Source: Rahnella aquatilis CIP 78.65 = ATCC 33071
GTDB lineage: Bacteria; Pseudomonadota; Gammaproteobacteria; Enterobacterales; Enterobacteriaceae
Length of the DNA: 64,000 bases
Assembly: GCF_000241955.1 (NCBI RefSeq)
Contig: NC_016818.1
Coordinates: 310,001-374,000, forward strand
Direction: 5' to 3'
Under the pieces are notes generated by a model. The model was not told where the DNA came from. It did no database searches and was given only the letters and a program-made list of their open reading frames with translations. Shown one piece after another: positions 46,492 through 60,303 of this stretch; position 1 is the stretch's first letter; each line of letters starts with the position of its first letter. A program made the position numbers and the translations under genes.

Positions 46492-48411
46492 TCAGTTCTC
46501 GATATCAAACGCTTTAGACATCTCTTCCAGTTGTTCCTGCGCATCGAGCCAGGTCATTTCGGTCTCTTCCAGCGCGCCTTTCACTTTGGTCTGCTGTTGC
46601 AGACAGTCAGTGAGATCGGCTTTACGGCTGATGTCGTAAATCGCGGAGTCAGCCAGACGCGCTTCAATTGCCGCCAGTTCCGTACTCAGTTTTTCCATCT
46701 GCGCTTCCAGTTGGGTGATTTGCTTACGCAGCGGTTGGGTCTGATTGCGGAAATCGGCTTCGCGACGTTTCTGGTCTTTACGCGACTGCGCGCTGTTGAC
46801 GCCGCCGTCTTTGGCCGGTGCATCCTGCTGGCTTTCCTGACGCTGAATGTCCACCAGCCATTGCTGATAATCTTCCAGATCGCCGTCGAACTGTTCTACT
46901 TTGCCGCCGTGTACCAGATACAAATCGTCAGTTGTTGAGCGCAATAAGTGGCGGTCATGCGACACCACAACCATCGCGCCCTCGAAGTCGATCAGCGCTT
47001 CGGTCAGCGCCTGACGCATGTCGAGATCCAGATGGTTGGTCGGTTCATCGAGCAGCAGCAGGTTAGGGCGCTGCCAGACAATCAGCGCCAGCACCAGACG
47101 CGCTTTTTCACCGCCGGAGAATCGCCCGGTAGGATCCGTCACTTTATCGCCGTGGAAACCGAATCCGCCGAGATAATCACGCAACTGCTGTTCGGTCTCT
47201 TTATTCGCCAGACGCACCAGATGTTGCAGCGGCGAATCTTCTGCGCGCAGGAACTCCAGCTGATGCTGAGCGAAGTAACCGAGTTTGACGCCTTTCGCCA
47301 GACCAATATCACCCTGAAGCGGTGGCATGGTGCCGGCCAGCAGTTTGATAAGCGTCGATTTACCGGCACCGTTACGGCCAAGTAATCCGATACGTGAACC
47401 CGGCACCAGATTCAGTTTGATCGACTCCAGAATCGTGGTGTCGCCATAACCGGCGCTGACTTTTTCCATCCGCAGCAGCGGATCGGGCAAACTTTCCGGC
47501 GAGCGGAAGCTAAAATGAAAAGGATTGTCGACGTGCGCCGGGGCTATCAGCTCCATGCGTTCCAGCATTTTAATACGGCTTTGCGCCTGCTTGGCTTTGG
47601 TCGCCTGCGCACGGAAACGGTCAATATAACTTTGCAGATGCGCCACTTTCTCCTGCTGACTTTCAAACAATGCCTGCTGTTGCGACAGTTTGGTCGCGCG
47701 CTGGCGTTCGAAAGACGAGTAGTTACCGGTGTATTCGTTCAGCATCTGCTGTTCGATATGCAGTATTTTATCGACGATCGGATCCAGGAAATCCCGGTCA
47801 TGGGAAATCAGCACCAGTGTGCCGGTGTAGCTTTTCAGCCACTTTTCGAGCCAGATGACGGCGTCTAAATCCAGGTGGTTGGTCGGTTCGTCGAGCAACA
47901 GTAAGTCAGAACGGCAAATCAGCGCCTGTGCAAGATTGAGGCGCATACGCCAGCCGCCGGAGAAGGATTTGACAGGTTGTTGTAGCTGATTCTGCGTAAA
48001 ACCCAACCCGCTGAGCAGGCTCGCCGCACGCGCCGGAATGGTCCAGGCGTTGATGGCGTCGAGTTTACCGTGCAGTGTGGCGATGGCGTGGCCGTCATCC
48101 CGCTCGTTGGCGTGCTGCAATTGCGCTTCCAGTTGGCGGAATTCGCGGTCGCCGTCGATAACATACTCTATCGCAGGCTCGTCCAGAGCCGGTGTTTCCT
48201 GATTGACCCAGGCCAGCGCCCAGTTAGACGGAAAAGTCAGGTTGCCTGCGTCGGCGCTCATTTCACCTTTAAGCAGGGAAATCAGGGTGGATTTACCGCA
48301 GCCATTTTTGCCCACCAGCCCGACTTTCTGGCCGGGATTGATGGTCGCAGACGCGTTGTCCAGCAGCACATTAGTGCCGCGTCGGATTTGTAAAGAGGAG
48401 AAAACAATCAT
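46492..48411 (-). CDS. yheS: YheS, ABC-F family ATPase
   Basis: A 639-residue soluble protein with two ABC ATP-binding cassettes and no membrane part. Walker A motifs are GKNGCGKST (about residue 35) and GRNGAGKST (about 345), with two signature motifs (SGGWRMR, SGGEKAR) and two LLLDEPTNHLD Walker B segments. The linker between cassettes and a C-terminal coiled coil (about 545-635) mark the ABC-F type, which act on the ribosome E site. It is divergent from kefG. Confidence 0.94.
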   Translation of the reverse strand: MIVFSSLQIRRGTNVLLDNASATINPGQKVGLVGKNGCGKSTLISLLKGEMSADAGNLTFPSNWALAWVNQETPALDEPAIEYVIDGDREFRQLEAQLQHANERDDGHAIATLHGKLDAINAWTIPARAASLLSGLGFTQNQLQQPVKSFSGGWRMRLNLAQALICRSDLLLLDEPTNHLDLDAVIWLEKWLKSYTGTLVLISHDRDFLDPIVDKILHIEQQMLNEYTGNYSSFERQRATKLSQQQALFESQQEKVAHLQSYIDRFRAQATKAKQAQSRIKMLERMELIAPAHVDNPFHFSFRSPESLPDPLLRMEKVSAGYGDTTILESIKLNLVPGSRIGLLGRNGAGKSTLIKLLAGTMPPLQGDIGLAKGVKLGYFAQHQLEFLRAEDSPLQHLVRLANKETEQQLRDYLGGFGFHGDKVTDPTGRFSGGEKARLVLALIVWQRPNLLLLDEPTNHLDLDMRQALTEALIDFEGAMVVVSHDRHLLRSTTDDLYLVHGGKVEQFDGDLEDYQQWLVDIQRQESQQDAPAKDGGVNSAQSRKDQKRREADFRNQTQPLRKQITQLEAQMEKLSTELAAIEARLADSAIYDISRKADLTDCLQQQTKVKGALEETEMTWLDAQEQLEEMSKAFDIEN

Positions 48412-48540
48412 AAAGCGCCGTGTTGAGAGTATGTTAAATTGTCATGATAATGATTTAAACAAGACGTATCGCGTCCCATTTTGTCTTTGCGAAGCATGGT
48501 AACGGAAAAACCGCACCCTGACGACGCTTTGGAGGTATTG

Positions 48541-49095
48541 ATGTCGCAGCCACCAAAGGTTTTGCTGCTGTACGCCCACCCCGAATCACCCGATTCAGTC
48601 GCCAATCGCGTTTTGTTACAGCAGGCACAGCAACTCGAGCATGTCACCGTGCATGATTTGTACGCTCACTATCCTGATTTTTTTATTGATATCCACCGCG
48701 AACAACAGCTGCTGCGCGAACACAAAGTGATCGTCTTCCAGCATCCTCTTTATACCTATAGCTGCCCGGCTTTATTAAAGGAATGGATGGATCGCGTGCT
48801 GGCACGGGGTTTTGCCAGCGGTGCTGGCGGGAATGCGCTTAACGGCAAATACTGGCGTTCGGTCGTTACCACCGGTGAGCCGGAAGGCGCTTACCGTGCG
48901 GGGGGGTATAACCGCTATCCGATGTCCGACATTATGCGTCCGTTCGAACTGACGTCGGCGATGTGTCATATGCACTGGATGACGCCAATCGTTATTTACT
49001 GGGCGCGACGTCAGAAACCTGATGTGTTGCAGAGCCATGCCGAAGCCTACGGCGAATGGCTGCGATCGCCGTTGCCGCATGGGGGGATCGTCTGA
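48541..49095 (+). CDS. kefG: KefG, ancillary flavoprotein of the KefB potassium efflux system
   Basis: A 184-residue flavodoxin-like NAD(P)H:quinone oxidoreductase-type protein that is needed for full KefB activity. [12 protein letters not shown] at the start, [17 protein letters not shown] and [12 protein letters not shown] are family blocks. A longer frame starts at 48481, but ATG at 48541 follows GGAGG and matches the E. coli start MSQP. Its stop overlaps the kefB start (TGATG). Confidence 0.94.
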   Translation: MSQPPKVLLLYAHPESPDSVANRVLLQQAQQLEHVTVHDLYAHYPDFFIDIHREQQLLREHKVIVFQHPLYTYSCPALLKEWMDRVLARGFASGAGGNALNGKYWRSVVTTGEPEGAYRAGGYNRYPMSDIMRPFELTSAMCHMHWMTPIVIYWARRQKPDVLQSHAEAYGEWLRSPLPHGGIV

Positions 49096-50903
49096 TGGAT
49101 GTTTCAAGTATTCCTACGGCAATCCTGCTGTTTTTGTTCGCTGCGGTGGTTGCCGTCCCGCTGGCGCAACGTTTAGGTATCGGCGCGGTACTGGGCTATT
49201 TGCTGGCGGGTATTGCCATTGGGCCGTGGGGGCTGGGCTTTATCCGTGACGTGGATGAAATTCTGCATTTTTCCGAACTGGGTGTAGTTTTCCTGATGTT
49301 TATCATCGGGCTGGAACTGAACCCCGGAAAACTGTGGGCGCTGCGGCGGCAAATTTTTGGCGTTGGTGCCGGGCAGGTGATCCTGACCGCGCTGGTGCTC
49401 GGCGGCCTGTTGTATCTCACGAAGTTTTCCTGGCAGGCGGCGGTGATTGGCGGTATCGGGCTGGCGATGTCATCAACGGCGATGGCACTGCAACTGATGC
49501 GCGATAAAGGCATGACGCGTAACGAAGGCGGCCAGCTCGGTTTTGCCGTGCTGCTGTTTCAGGATATTGCGGTGATCCCGGCACTGGCCCTGATCCCGAT
49601 TCTGGCGGGCGGTTCTGAAGGCAGCAATAACTGGGAAATGATCGGCCTGAAAGTCCTGGCGTTTGGCGGGATGCTGATCGGCGGACGCTATCTGCTGCGA
49701 CCCATTTTCCGGCTGATTGTGGCCTCCGGCGTGCGTGAAGTGTTTACCGCCGCCGCGTTGCTGGTGGTGCTCGGCTCGGCGTTGTTTATGGATACGCTGG
49801 GTTTTTCAATGGCGCTCGGGACGTTTATCGCCGGGATTTTACTGGCGGAAAGCGAATATCAGCACGAACTGGAAATCGCTATCGAGCCGTTTAAGGGTTT
49901 ACTGCTCGGGTTGTTCTTTATTTCGGTCGGCATGGCACTAAATCTGGGGGTGCTCTATACCCACATTTTGCTGGTGCTGGCGGGTGTGATTATTCTGGTG
50001 GCCGTCAAAAGTGCCTTGCTGTACGGGCTGTCGCGCGTGTTTGGTTTGCGCACCTCGGTCCGGCTGCAATTCTCTGCGGTGCTCAGTCAGGGCGGGGAAT
50101 TTGCTTTCGTGCTGTTCTCGGCGGCGGGTGCGCAGAAAGTGATTTCTTCGTCGCAGCTTTCGCTGTTGCTGGTGGTGGTGACGTTATCAATGATGACTAC
50201 GCCGTTGCTAATGCAGTGGGTTGACCGAATCCTGGTGCGACGCTACAACGACGGCGAAGAGAGCGATGAAAAGCATTTTGTGCAGGATGACGAGCCACAG
50301 GTGATTATTGTCGGATTCGGGCGTTTCGGGCAGGTGATCGGCCGTTTGCTGATGGCCAATAAAATGCGCATTACGGTGCTGGAGCGCGATATCAGCGCCG
50401 TCGGGCTGATGCGGACTTACGGCTACAAAGTGTATTACGGCGATGCGACCGAACTGGAGTTACTCAGGGCGTCCGGCGCGGAAAAGGCAAAGTCGATCGT
50501 TATTACTTCCAATGAGCCGGAAGATACGATGGCGATTGTGCATTTATGTCAGCAGCATTTTCCGCATCTGAATATTCTGGCGCGCGCCCGTGGCCGTGTC
50601 GAAGCGCATGAGCTTTTGCAGGCGGGTGTCGTGAATTTCTCCCGCGAGACGTTTTCCAGCGCTCTGGAGCTTGGCAAGAAAGCACTCGTGACGCTGGGCA
50701 TGCATCCGCACAGTGCGTATCGCGCGCAGCAGCATTTTCGTCGGCTCGACATGCGGATGTTGCGTGAACTGGTACCGCAAAACCGGGGCGATGTGGCGCA
50801 GATTTCCCGCGTTAAAGAGGCCCGACGCGAGCTGGAAGACATTTTTCAGAGTGAAATGCATAACGAACGTCGCCAGCTTGATGGCTGGGATGATGACGAA
50901 TAG
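49095..50903 (+). CDS. kefB: KefB, glutathione-gated potassium efflux antiporter
   Basis: A 602-residue CPA2 antiporter protecting against electrophiles by potassium efflux and cytoplasmic acidification. About twelve membrane segments fill residues 1-380, with [18 protein letters not shown] and [12 protein letters not shown] as the conserved cores. A cytoplasmic RCK/KTN domain (about 400-520) begins with [16 protein letters not shown] and binds nucleotide and glutathione adducts. An upstream frame to 49056 would overlap kefG; ATG at 49095 fits the E. coli N-terminus. yheV follows. Confidence 0.96.
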   Translation: MDVSSIPTAILLFLFAAVVAVPLAQRLGIGAVLGYLLAGIAIGPWGLGFIRDVDEILHFSELGVVFLMFIIGLELNPGKLWALRRQIFGVGAGQVILTALVLGGLLYLTKFSWQAAVIGGIGLAMSSTAMALQLMRDKGMTRNEGGQLGFAVLLFQDIAVIPALALIPILAGGSEGSNNWEMIGLKVLAFGGMLIGGRYLLRPIFRLIVASGVREVFTAAALLVVLGSALFMDTLGFSMALGTFIAGILLAESEYQHELEIAIEPFKGLLLGLFFISVGMALNLGVLYTHILLVLAGVIILVAVKSALLYGLSRVFGLRTSVRLQFSAVLSQGGEFAFVLFSAAGAQKVISSSQLSLLLVVVTLSMMTTPLLMQWVDRILVRRYNDGEESDEKHFVQDDEPQVIIVGFGRFGQVIGRLLMANKMRITVLERDISAVGLMRTYGYKVYYGDATELELLRASGAEKAKSIVITSNEPEDTMAIVHLCQQHFPHLNILARARGRVEAHELLQAGVVNFSRETFSSALELGKKALVTLGMHPHSAYRAQQHFRRLDMRMLRELVPQNRGDVAQISRVKEARRELEDIFQSEMHNERRQLDGWDDDE

Positions 50904-50981
50904 TCCGGTAGCGAAAAAATAATTTCGGTGGTTGATCGAAAACTGACCGGACGCAATGTCGGCAATTTTTGGAGAAGTAAT

Positions 50982-51185
50982 ATGGCTACAACCCGTAAAC
51001 GGTTCATCGCTGGTGCGGTGTGTCCGAAATGTAAGGCGATGGATACACTGGCTTTATGGCAGGAAGATCAGGTTGAAGTGGTGGAGTGTGTAAAGTGCGG
51101 ACACCATCAGCGTCAGACTGACGCGCAGGTCAGCAAGAAGCTTCGCCCGGAAGAGCAGGTGATTGGTATTTTCGATCCGAAGTAG
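50982..51185 (+). CDS. yheV: YheV, small zinc-ribbon protein
   Basis: A 67-residue protein with two cysteine pairs (CPKC and CVKC) separated by about 20 residues, a zinc-ribbon arrangement. It ends VIGIFDPK, as E. coli YheV does with VIGIFHPD. Its function is unknown. The frame opens at 50928, but ATG at 50982 with GGAGAAG seven bases upstream gives the family start. It lies between kefB and slyD, as in E. coli. Confidence 0.92.
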   Translation: MATTRKRFIAGAVCPKCKAMDTLALWQEDQVEVVECVKCGHHQRQTDAQVSKKLRPEEQVIGIFDPK

Positions 51186-51383
51186 CGTTATTGCCCGTGT
51201 TTTTTTATGCTGTTAGTACAGAGACGCGGATTTCCGCTACACTCTTCGCCAAATTTATCCGGTCACGTTTTTCAGGATGCTCTCATCGAAAAGCGGCCGT
51301 CACTGAATTAGCCTTAAGCGAAGTAGCGTGCGTTACGCAACGCCCGCAGACAACAAATTGAGTTTCCAACGGTAGGAGTTATC

Positions 51384-51971
51384 ATGAAAGTAGCAAAAGA
51401 CCTGGTCGTCAGCGTGGCATATCAGGTACGTACAGAAGACGGTGTGTTGGTTGATGAATCTCCGGTGAGCGCGCCGTTGGATTACCTGCACGGCCACGGT
51501 TCCCTGATCTCCGGTCTGGAAACTGCACTGGATGGTCATGCTGTTGGCGATCGTTTCGATGTGCATGTTGGCGCTAACGATGCGTACGGCAACTACGACG
51601 AAAACCTGGTTCAGCGTGTGCCTAAAGATGTCTTCATGGGCGTTGAAGAGCTGGAAGTGGGTATGCGCTTCCTGGCTGATACTGATCAGGGCCCGGTTCC
51701 TGTCGAAATCACTGAAGTTGATGGCGACCACGTAGTGGTTGATGGCAACCACATGCTGGCTGGCCAGAACCTGAACTTCCATGTTGAAGTTGTGGCAATC
51801 CGCGAAGCGACCGAAGAAGAACTGGCTCATGGCCACGTTCACGGCGAACACGGCCATGACCATGGTCACGACCATGAACATGGTGACGGTTGCTGCGGTG
51901 GCCATGATCACGACCATGACCACGGTAAAAAAGGGGGTTGCGGTGGTAACGGCGGTTGCGGTTGTCATTAA
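51384..51971 (+). CDS. slyD: SlyD, FKBP-type prolyl isomerase and nickel metallochaperone
   Basis: A 195-residue cytoplasmic protein. The FKBP isomerase domain (about 1-69 and 129-150) is interrupted by the insert-in-flap chaperone domain (about 70-128). The C-terminal tail from about residue 150 is packed with His and Cys (HGHVHGEHGHDHGHDHEHG, then CCGG and CGC motifs) and binds nickel for hydrogenase assembly. Length and layout match E. coli SlyD (196). It ends at a strong bidirectional terminator shared with slyX. Confidence 0.97.
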   Translation: MKVAKDLVVSVAYQVRTEDGVLVDESPVSAPLDYLHGHGSLISGLETALDGHAVGDRFDVHVGANDAYGNYDENLVQRVPKDVFMGVEELEVGMRFLADTDQGPVPVEITEVDGDHVVVDGNHMLAGQNLNFHVEVVAIREATEEELAHGHVHGEHGHDHGHDHEHGDGCCGGHDHDHDHGKKGGCGGNGGCGCH

Positions 51972-51990
51972 TCGCTTTGCTGCATTAAAG

Positions 51991-52017
51991 AAAAAGGCGC
52001 CTCGCAGGCGCCTTTTT
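51991..52017. terminator. Bidirectional terminator between slyD and slyX
   Basis: AAAAAGGCGCCT / AGGCGCCTTTTT pair over all 12 bases with a CGC loop, so each strand has a T-tract. Confidence 0.9.
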
Positions 52018-52035
52018 GCTACGTCGAAATCAGCA

Positions 52036-52254
52036 TCAATAATGCGGCGGCGGGGTTTCTTCCGACGGGTCGGCAATCATTGATGGTTGGCTGGCACGCA
52101 GTTTGTCAGTCAGCAGACGCAGGTGATCATGCAGTCTGCTCATTTCCAGCTGATGCTGTGTGACAATCATGTTCAGCTCTTCAATGGTAATCTCCTGGAA
52201 CGCCAGCTTGTTTTCCAGCATCTCCAGACGTTGTTCAACGGTGTTTGAGTTCAT
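52036..52254 (-). CDS. slyX: SlyX family protein
   Basis: A 72-residue, mostly helical coiled-coil protein with [12 protein letters not shown] and a C-terminus ETPPPHY, identical in type to E. coli SlyX (also 72). Its function is unknown. ATG at 52260 is also possible, but GAGG is only two bases from it and eight from the ATG at 52254, and the latter gives the E. coli length. It is convergent with slyD and divergent from fkpA. Confidence 0.92.
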   Translation of the reverse strand: MNSNTVEQRLEMLENKLAFQEITIEELNMIVTQHQLEMSRLHDHLRLLTDKLRASQPSMIADPSEETPPPHY

Positions 52255-52511
52255 TATCATTACCTCACTGTACGGCTCGCGTTGATCATGTTGTGCACTG
52301 ACCTGAACCTCATCCTGTATTGTAGACTGGCGATTCTACCCGTAAAGCCGCAGGATTACCTGACCTCCCTGACGCTTTATCCGTCTGTCCCGATCGCGTG
52401 ACGAAACTTATTGATGTAAAAAAGGTCGGAATAAGACGCTAATGGCGTGTATAGAGATTGTTTTGTCTTGAGACGGACAGTTATAGTAACCGCCGAACTT
52501 TCGTAATTATT

Positions 52512-52534
52512 ACCAGAGGTCAGAGACTTCTGGT
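52512..52534 (+). promoter_or_regulatory. Hairpin directly before the fkpA ribosome site
   Basis: ACCAGAGGTC and GACTTCTGGT pair over ten bases (one G-T) with a three-base loop, two bases before the TTGGAGAA ribosome site of fkpA. It may stabilise the leader or tune translation. Confidence 0.45.
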
Positions 52535-52547
52535 CTTGGAGAAATGG

Positions 52548-53408
52548 ATGAAATCACTGTTTAAAGTAACTCTGCTGGCAACCACCATGGCTATCGCCCT
52601 GAATGCCACTCAGGTTATGGCTGCTGAAGCCACAGCACCGGCCGCTGCTGCAACTGCGCCAGCCGCCGCCCCTGCTGCAGCTGCTCCGGCAGCAACAGAC
52701 ACGGCCAAATTCAAAAGTGATGACGAGCAGGCTGCCTATGCTCTCGGTGCATCTCTGGGTCGCTACATGGACAACTCCCTGAAAGAGCAAGAAAAGCTTG
52801 GCATTAAACTGGATAAAGACCAGTTGATCGCCGGTGTTCAGGACGCGTTCGCGAACAAAAGTAAACTGTCTGATCAGGAAATCGAGCAGACTCTGCAAAC
52901 CTTCGAAGGCCGTGTGAAAGCATCAGCACAGGCTAAGATGGAGCAGGACGCAAAAGCTAACGCTGACAAAGGCGACAAATTCCGTGCTGATTTTGCTAAA
53001 GAAAAAGGCGTGAAGAAGACTGAATCAGGTCTGTTGTATCAGGTTGAAAAACCAGGTGCTGGCGCAGCGCCTAAAGACAGCGATACCGTAGTTGTAAACT
53101 ACAAAGGCACCCTGACCGACGGTACAGAATTCGATAATTCTTATACCCGTGGTGAGCCGCTGTCCTTCCGTCTTGACGGTGTTATCCCAGGCTGGACCGA
53201 AGGCCTGAAACACATCAAGAAAGGCGGCAAAATCAAGCTGGTCATTCCACCGGCACTGGCTTACGGCAAAACTGGCGTTCCGGGGATCCCGGCTAACTCC
53301 ACTCTGGTGTTCGACGTTGAACTTCTGGATGTGAAAGCTGCGCCTAAAGCTGATCCAAAAGCTGCAGAAAAACCTGCTGAAGCGGAAGCCGCGCCAAAAG
53401 CAAACTAA
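52548..53408 (+). CDS. fkpA: FkpA, periplasmic FKBP-type isomerase and chaperone
   Basis: A 286-residue periplasmic folding factor; E. coli FkpA has 270. The signal peptide covers about residues 1-26 (cut near VMAAEA). An Ala/Pro-rich stretch follows (about 27-48), then the helical dimerisation domain (about 55-140), the FKBP domain (about 155-255, with VVNYKGTLTDGTEFDNSY and GVIPGWTEGL) and an Ala/Lys/Pro tail. The extra length is in the low-complexity ends. The frame opens at 52458, but ATG at 52548 follows GGAGAA and starts a clean signal peptide. Confidence 0.95.
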   Translation: MKSLFKVTLLATTMAIALNATQVMAAEATAPAAAATAPAAAPAAAAPAATDTAKFKSDDEQAAYALGASLGRYMDNSLKEQEKLGIKLDKDQLIAGVQDAFANKSKLSDQEIEQTLQTFEGRVKASAQAKMEQDAKANADKGDKFRADFAKEKGVKKTESGLLYQVEKPGAGAAPKDSDTVVVNYKGTLTDGTEFDNSYTRGEPLSFRLDGVIPGWTEGLKHIKKGGKIKLVIPPALAYGKTGVPGIPANSTLVFDVELLDVKAAPKADPKAAEKPAEAEAAPKAN

Positions 53409-53428
53409 GTGGTGCTGAGTTACTGCTG

Positions 53429-53459
53429 AAAACCGTCGCTTAACGCGACGGTTTTTTTT
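53429..53459 (+). terminator. Rho-independent terminator after fkpA
   Basis: The 11-pair stem AAAACCGTCGC / GCGACGGTTTT with a TTAAC loop is followed by a run of eight T residues. Confidence 0.9.
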
Positions 53460-53671
53460 CGTCAGTCACTTTTATTTGAACCAGCCCCTCTTTTTATTGC
53501 GGTTACTCTATGATGATAACTTGACGCGTTTGTCTCCCCGGCATAACGTCACAGATCCATATAATCGTAAGGCCGTTTTTTCTGTATTGTTGATACAGTA
53601 ACGACCCTGACATGATGAATAATGCGTCCTGACTCCCGTTGGAAGGCGCGATATAGAGGGTGGTAGCTTCA

Positions 53672-54394
53672 ATGTCTAATTCGCTTATAACTGGCGAAAC
53701 CGGCGAACTGGATTTGCTGGACCAACGTCCTTTCAGCCAGGTCGATCACGAAATTTTGTCTTCATATGAGGCCGTGGTGGACGGGCTCGCAATGCTGATT
53801 GGTGAGCATTGCGAAATTGTTCTGCATTCTCTGGAAGACCTCAAATGTTCAGCGGTTCGGATTGCTAATGGTGAGCATACGGGTCGTAAAATCGGCTCGC
53901 CGATTACCGATCTGGCACTGCGCATGTTGCATGATATGACCGGTGCGGACAGCAACGTGTCCAAAGCCTACTTCACCCGTGCGAAAAGTGGCGTGCTGAT
54001 GAAATCCGTCACCATTGCCATACGCAACCGTGAGCAGCGTGTGATCGGCCTGCTGTGCATCAACATGAATCTTGACGTACCTTTCTCGCAAATCATTCAG
54101 ACCTTTATGCCACCTGAAACGCAGGAAGTCGCCTCGTCCGTTAACTTCGCCTCGTCCGTAGATGATCTGGTTGCCCAGACGCTGGAGTTCACGATTGAAG
54201 AGGTCAACGCTGACCGTAACGTGTCGAACAATGCGAAGAACCGCCAGGTTGTGCTGAATCTTTATGAAAAGGGTATTTTTGATATCAAAGATGCCATCAA
54301 TCAGGTTGCTGATCGTCTCAACATTTCCAAGCACACGGTTTACTTATATATCCGCCAGTTTAAAAGCGGTGATCTGGTGGGGAATGAACGTTGA
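53672..54394 (+). CDS. yheO: YheO, PAS-like/HTH transcriptional regulator
   Basis: A 240-residue protein like E. coli YheO. It has an N-terminal YheO/PAS-like sensing domain (about 25-135; [32 protein letters not shown]) and a C-terminal helix-turn-helix (about 190-232; [21 protein letters not shown]). The regulon is not known. A GTG at 53660 would add four residues; ATG at 53672 gives the E. coli start. The tusDCB genes follow, with the tusD TTG start overlapping the yheO stop (TTGA). Confidence 0.92.
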   Translation: MSNSLITGETGELDLLDQRPFSQVDHEILSSYEAVVDGLAMLIGEHCEIVLHSLEDLKCSAVRIANGEHTGRKIGSPITDLALRMLHDMTGADSNVSKAYFTRAKSGVLMKSVTIAIRNREQRVIGLLCINMNLDVPFSQIIQTFMPPETQEVASSVNFASSVDDLVAQTLEFTIEEVNADRNVSNNAKNRQVVLNLYEKGIFDIKDAINQVADRLNISKHTVYLYIRQFKSGDLVGNER

Positions 54395-54783
54395 AACTGC
54401 GTTACTGCCTGTTGGTCACCGGCCCTGCCTATGGCACTCAGCAAGCCAGTGCGGCGTATCAGTTTGCCCTGGCGCTGATCTCCAGCGGCCATCATCTCGA
54501 CAGCGTGTTTTTTTATCGTGAAGGTGTGCTCAATGGCAATTTGCTTTCCGCGCCAGCATCGGATGAATTTGATTTAGTTCGATCCTGGCAGCGGATGGCG
54601 GCAGATTATCAGGTGGCGCTTAATGTGTGTGTCGCCGCCGCCTTGCGTCGCGGTGTGATAGATGAAACGGAAGCCCACAATCAGGGGCATGGGCAGACCA
54701 ACTTACAACCCGGTTTTACCCTGACCGGTTTGGGTAGCCTGGCCGAAGCTTCGCTGACCTGTGATCGTCTGGTGCAGTTCTGA
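54391..54783 (+). CDS. tusD: Sulfurtransferase TusD
   Basis: A subunit of TusBCD, which relays sulfur from TusA to TusE and MnmA for 2-thiolation of wobble uridine in tRNA. It is a 130-residue DsrE-fold protein with [12 protein letters not shown] at the start and the active cysteine at C80 ([13 protein letters not shown]78 in E. coli). It begins with TTG, overlapping the yheO stop by four bases, so its translation is probably coupled and modest. Confidence 0.94.
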   Translation: MKLRYCLLVTGPAYGTQQASAAYQFALALISSGHHLDSVFFYREGVLNGNLLSAPASDEFDLVRSWQRMAADYQVALNVCVAAALRRGVIDETEAHNQGHGQTNLQPGFTLTGLGSLAEASLTCDRLVQF

Positions 54784-54805
54784 TGCGTGAATACAGGGAG
54801 CAATA

Positions 54806-55165
54806 ATGAAGAAGATAGCGTTTGTATTCACGCAGGGGCCGCACGGGACGTCCGCAGGGCGGGAAGGGCTGGATGCTTTGCTGGCAACGTCAGCGCTAAC
54901 CGAAGATATCGGTGTGTTTTTCATGTCTGACGGTGTTTTTCAGTTGATGCCAGCGCAGCAACCGGAAAAAATTTTAGCACGTAATTATATTGCCACGTTC
55001 GGCGTGTTATCTCTTTACGATGTCGATCAATGCTTTGTTTGCGAAGAGTCTTTAAAGACGCGGGGCCTGTCTGCCGGTCATGAATGGGTGCTGGATGTTG
55101 AGCCGTTGCCCGTTGCTGAAATTCGCCAGCGGCTGGCTGATTATGATGTGGTAATGACGTTTTAA
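54806..55165 (+). CDS. tusC: TusC sulfur-relay subunit
   Basis: A 119-residue DsrF-type subunit of Tus[28 protein letters not shown] and [11 protein letters not shown] are family blocks. It lies 22 bases after tusD with an AGGGAG ribosome site. Confidence 0.93.
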   Translation: MKKIAFVFTQGPHGTSAGREGLDALLATSALTEDIGVFFMSDGVFQLMPAQQPEKILARNYIATFGVLSLYDVDQCFVCEESLKTRGLSAGHEWVLDVEPLPVAEIRQRLADYDVVMTF

Positions 55166-55178
55166 ACCAGGAAATTCC

Positions 55179-55466
55179 ATGCTTTTTACTCTTGCCAGTT
55201 CCCCGCAACAGTGTGATTTCTCATTGCTTATTAACATGATCACCCAGGATGATGCGCTTTTGCTGATGCAGGACGGTGTACTGGCTGCCGTTGATGGCAG
55301 CGAGGCATGCAACCTGATGAGTCAGCATGTGCAGTCTGTTTATGTTTTAAGCGAAGATTTGGCGGCTCGTGGTCTGGTTGGTCAAATTTCACACAAAATC
55401 ACGTTGATCGACTATACTGGTTTCGTCGCGCTGACTGAGAAACATGCCCAGCAAACAGCATGGTGA
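55179..55466 (+). CDS. tusB: TusB sulfur-relay subunit
   Basis: A 95-residue DsrH-type subunit of TusBCD, with LLMQDGVLAAV and LSEDLAARGL. It starts 13 bases after tusC and ends just before the str operon promoter, the same order as in E. coli (yheO-tusDCB-rpsL). Confidence 0.93.
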   Translation: MLFTLASSPQQCDFSLLINMITQDDALLLMQDGVLAAVDGSEACNLMSQHVQSVYVLSEDLAARGLVGQISHKITLIDYTGFVALTEKHAQQTAW

Positions 55467-55489
55467 AACAACGATGTGCTGTATATTTC

Positions 55490-55518
55490 TTGACACCCTC
55501 TTAGGTCAGCCCTAAAAT
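55490..55518 (+). promoter_or_regulatory. str operon promoter
   Basis: TTGACA (55490-55495) and TAAAAT (55513-55518) are 17 bases apart. The downstream discriminator is GC-rich (TCTGCGTCCCC), as expected for a ribosomal protein promoter under stringent control. The rpsL start is about 85 bases past the predicted start point. Confidence 0.88.
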
Positions 55519-55540
55519 TCTGCGTCCCCATATTAGCTAA

Positions 55541-56551
<1,011 letters not shown>

Positions 56552-56638
56552 TCACTTCGCAGTAGTTATGCTAACCAAGCGGGCGCTTCAAGAAGCCAAC
56601 CCGCTTGGGTTAACTGAACTTGAACGTCCTAGTTATAG

Positions 56639-58762
<2,124 letters not shown>

Positions 58763-58788
58763 GCCACTGGTTTAAACACAATGATCCC

Positions 58789-60018
<1,230 letters not shown>

Positions 60019-60041
60019 TCGCTGATAGTTTTTTGCAAAAT

Positions 60042-60068
60042 AAAAGGGGTGCTTCGGCACCCTTTTTT
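60042..60068 (+). terminator. str operon terminator
   Basis: GGGTGC / GCACCC with a TTCG tetraloop, flanked by an A-run and followed by six T residues. Confidence 0.92.
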
Positions 60069-60303
60069 CATTTTAAAGATTTTATTCATACCTTTATTTT
60101 AACTTTCCAAAATATTCGTACGTCAAATAAATTCCACGACTTGTCATCTTCCTGATTATTTAATTTTAGATTTATCTGGTGAATTTAAATTTTATTTGCA
60201 TTGATTATTAATATTATTTTTAACAGTCCTGAGTTTGTATAATATTTTGGCTAAGAAATGTTATTTGCTAAATATGCTGAATATATATAAATAAGGAATG
60301 TTT
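60069..60303 (+). promoter_or_regulatory. AT-rich upstream region of the chitinase gene
   Basis: This 235-base stretch is far richer in A and T than its neighbours, with many short A/T tracts. A perfect TATAAT (60238-60243) could be the chitinase -10, with no good -35. Such composition favours silencing by H-NS-type proteins, which is known for chiA in E. coli. Confidence 0.5.

Noticed and set aside
51831..51970. Short repeated CAT/CAC/GAC triplets resembling a DNA repeat array
   Set aside because: They are the His/Asp/Gly codons of the SlyD metal-binding tail, not a separate repeat or CRISPR.
53582..53598. CTGTAT-TGTTG-ATACAG hairpin upstream of yheO as a terminator
   Set aside because: Only six pairs, AT-rich, no T-run after it, and a strong fkpA terminator already lies before it.
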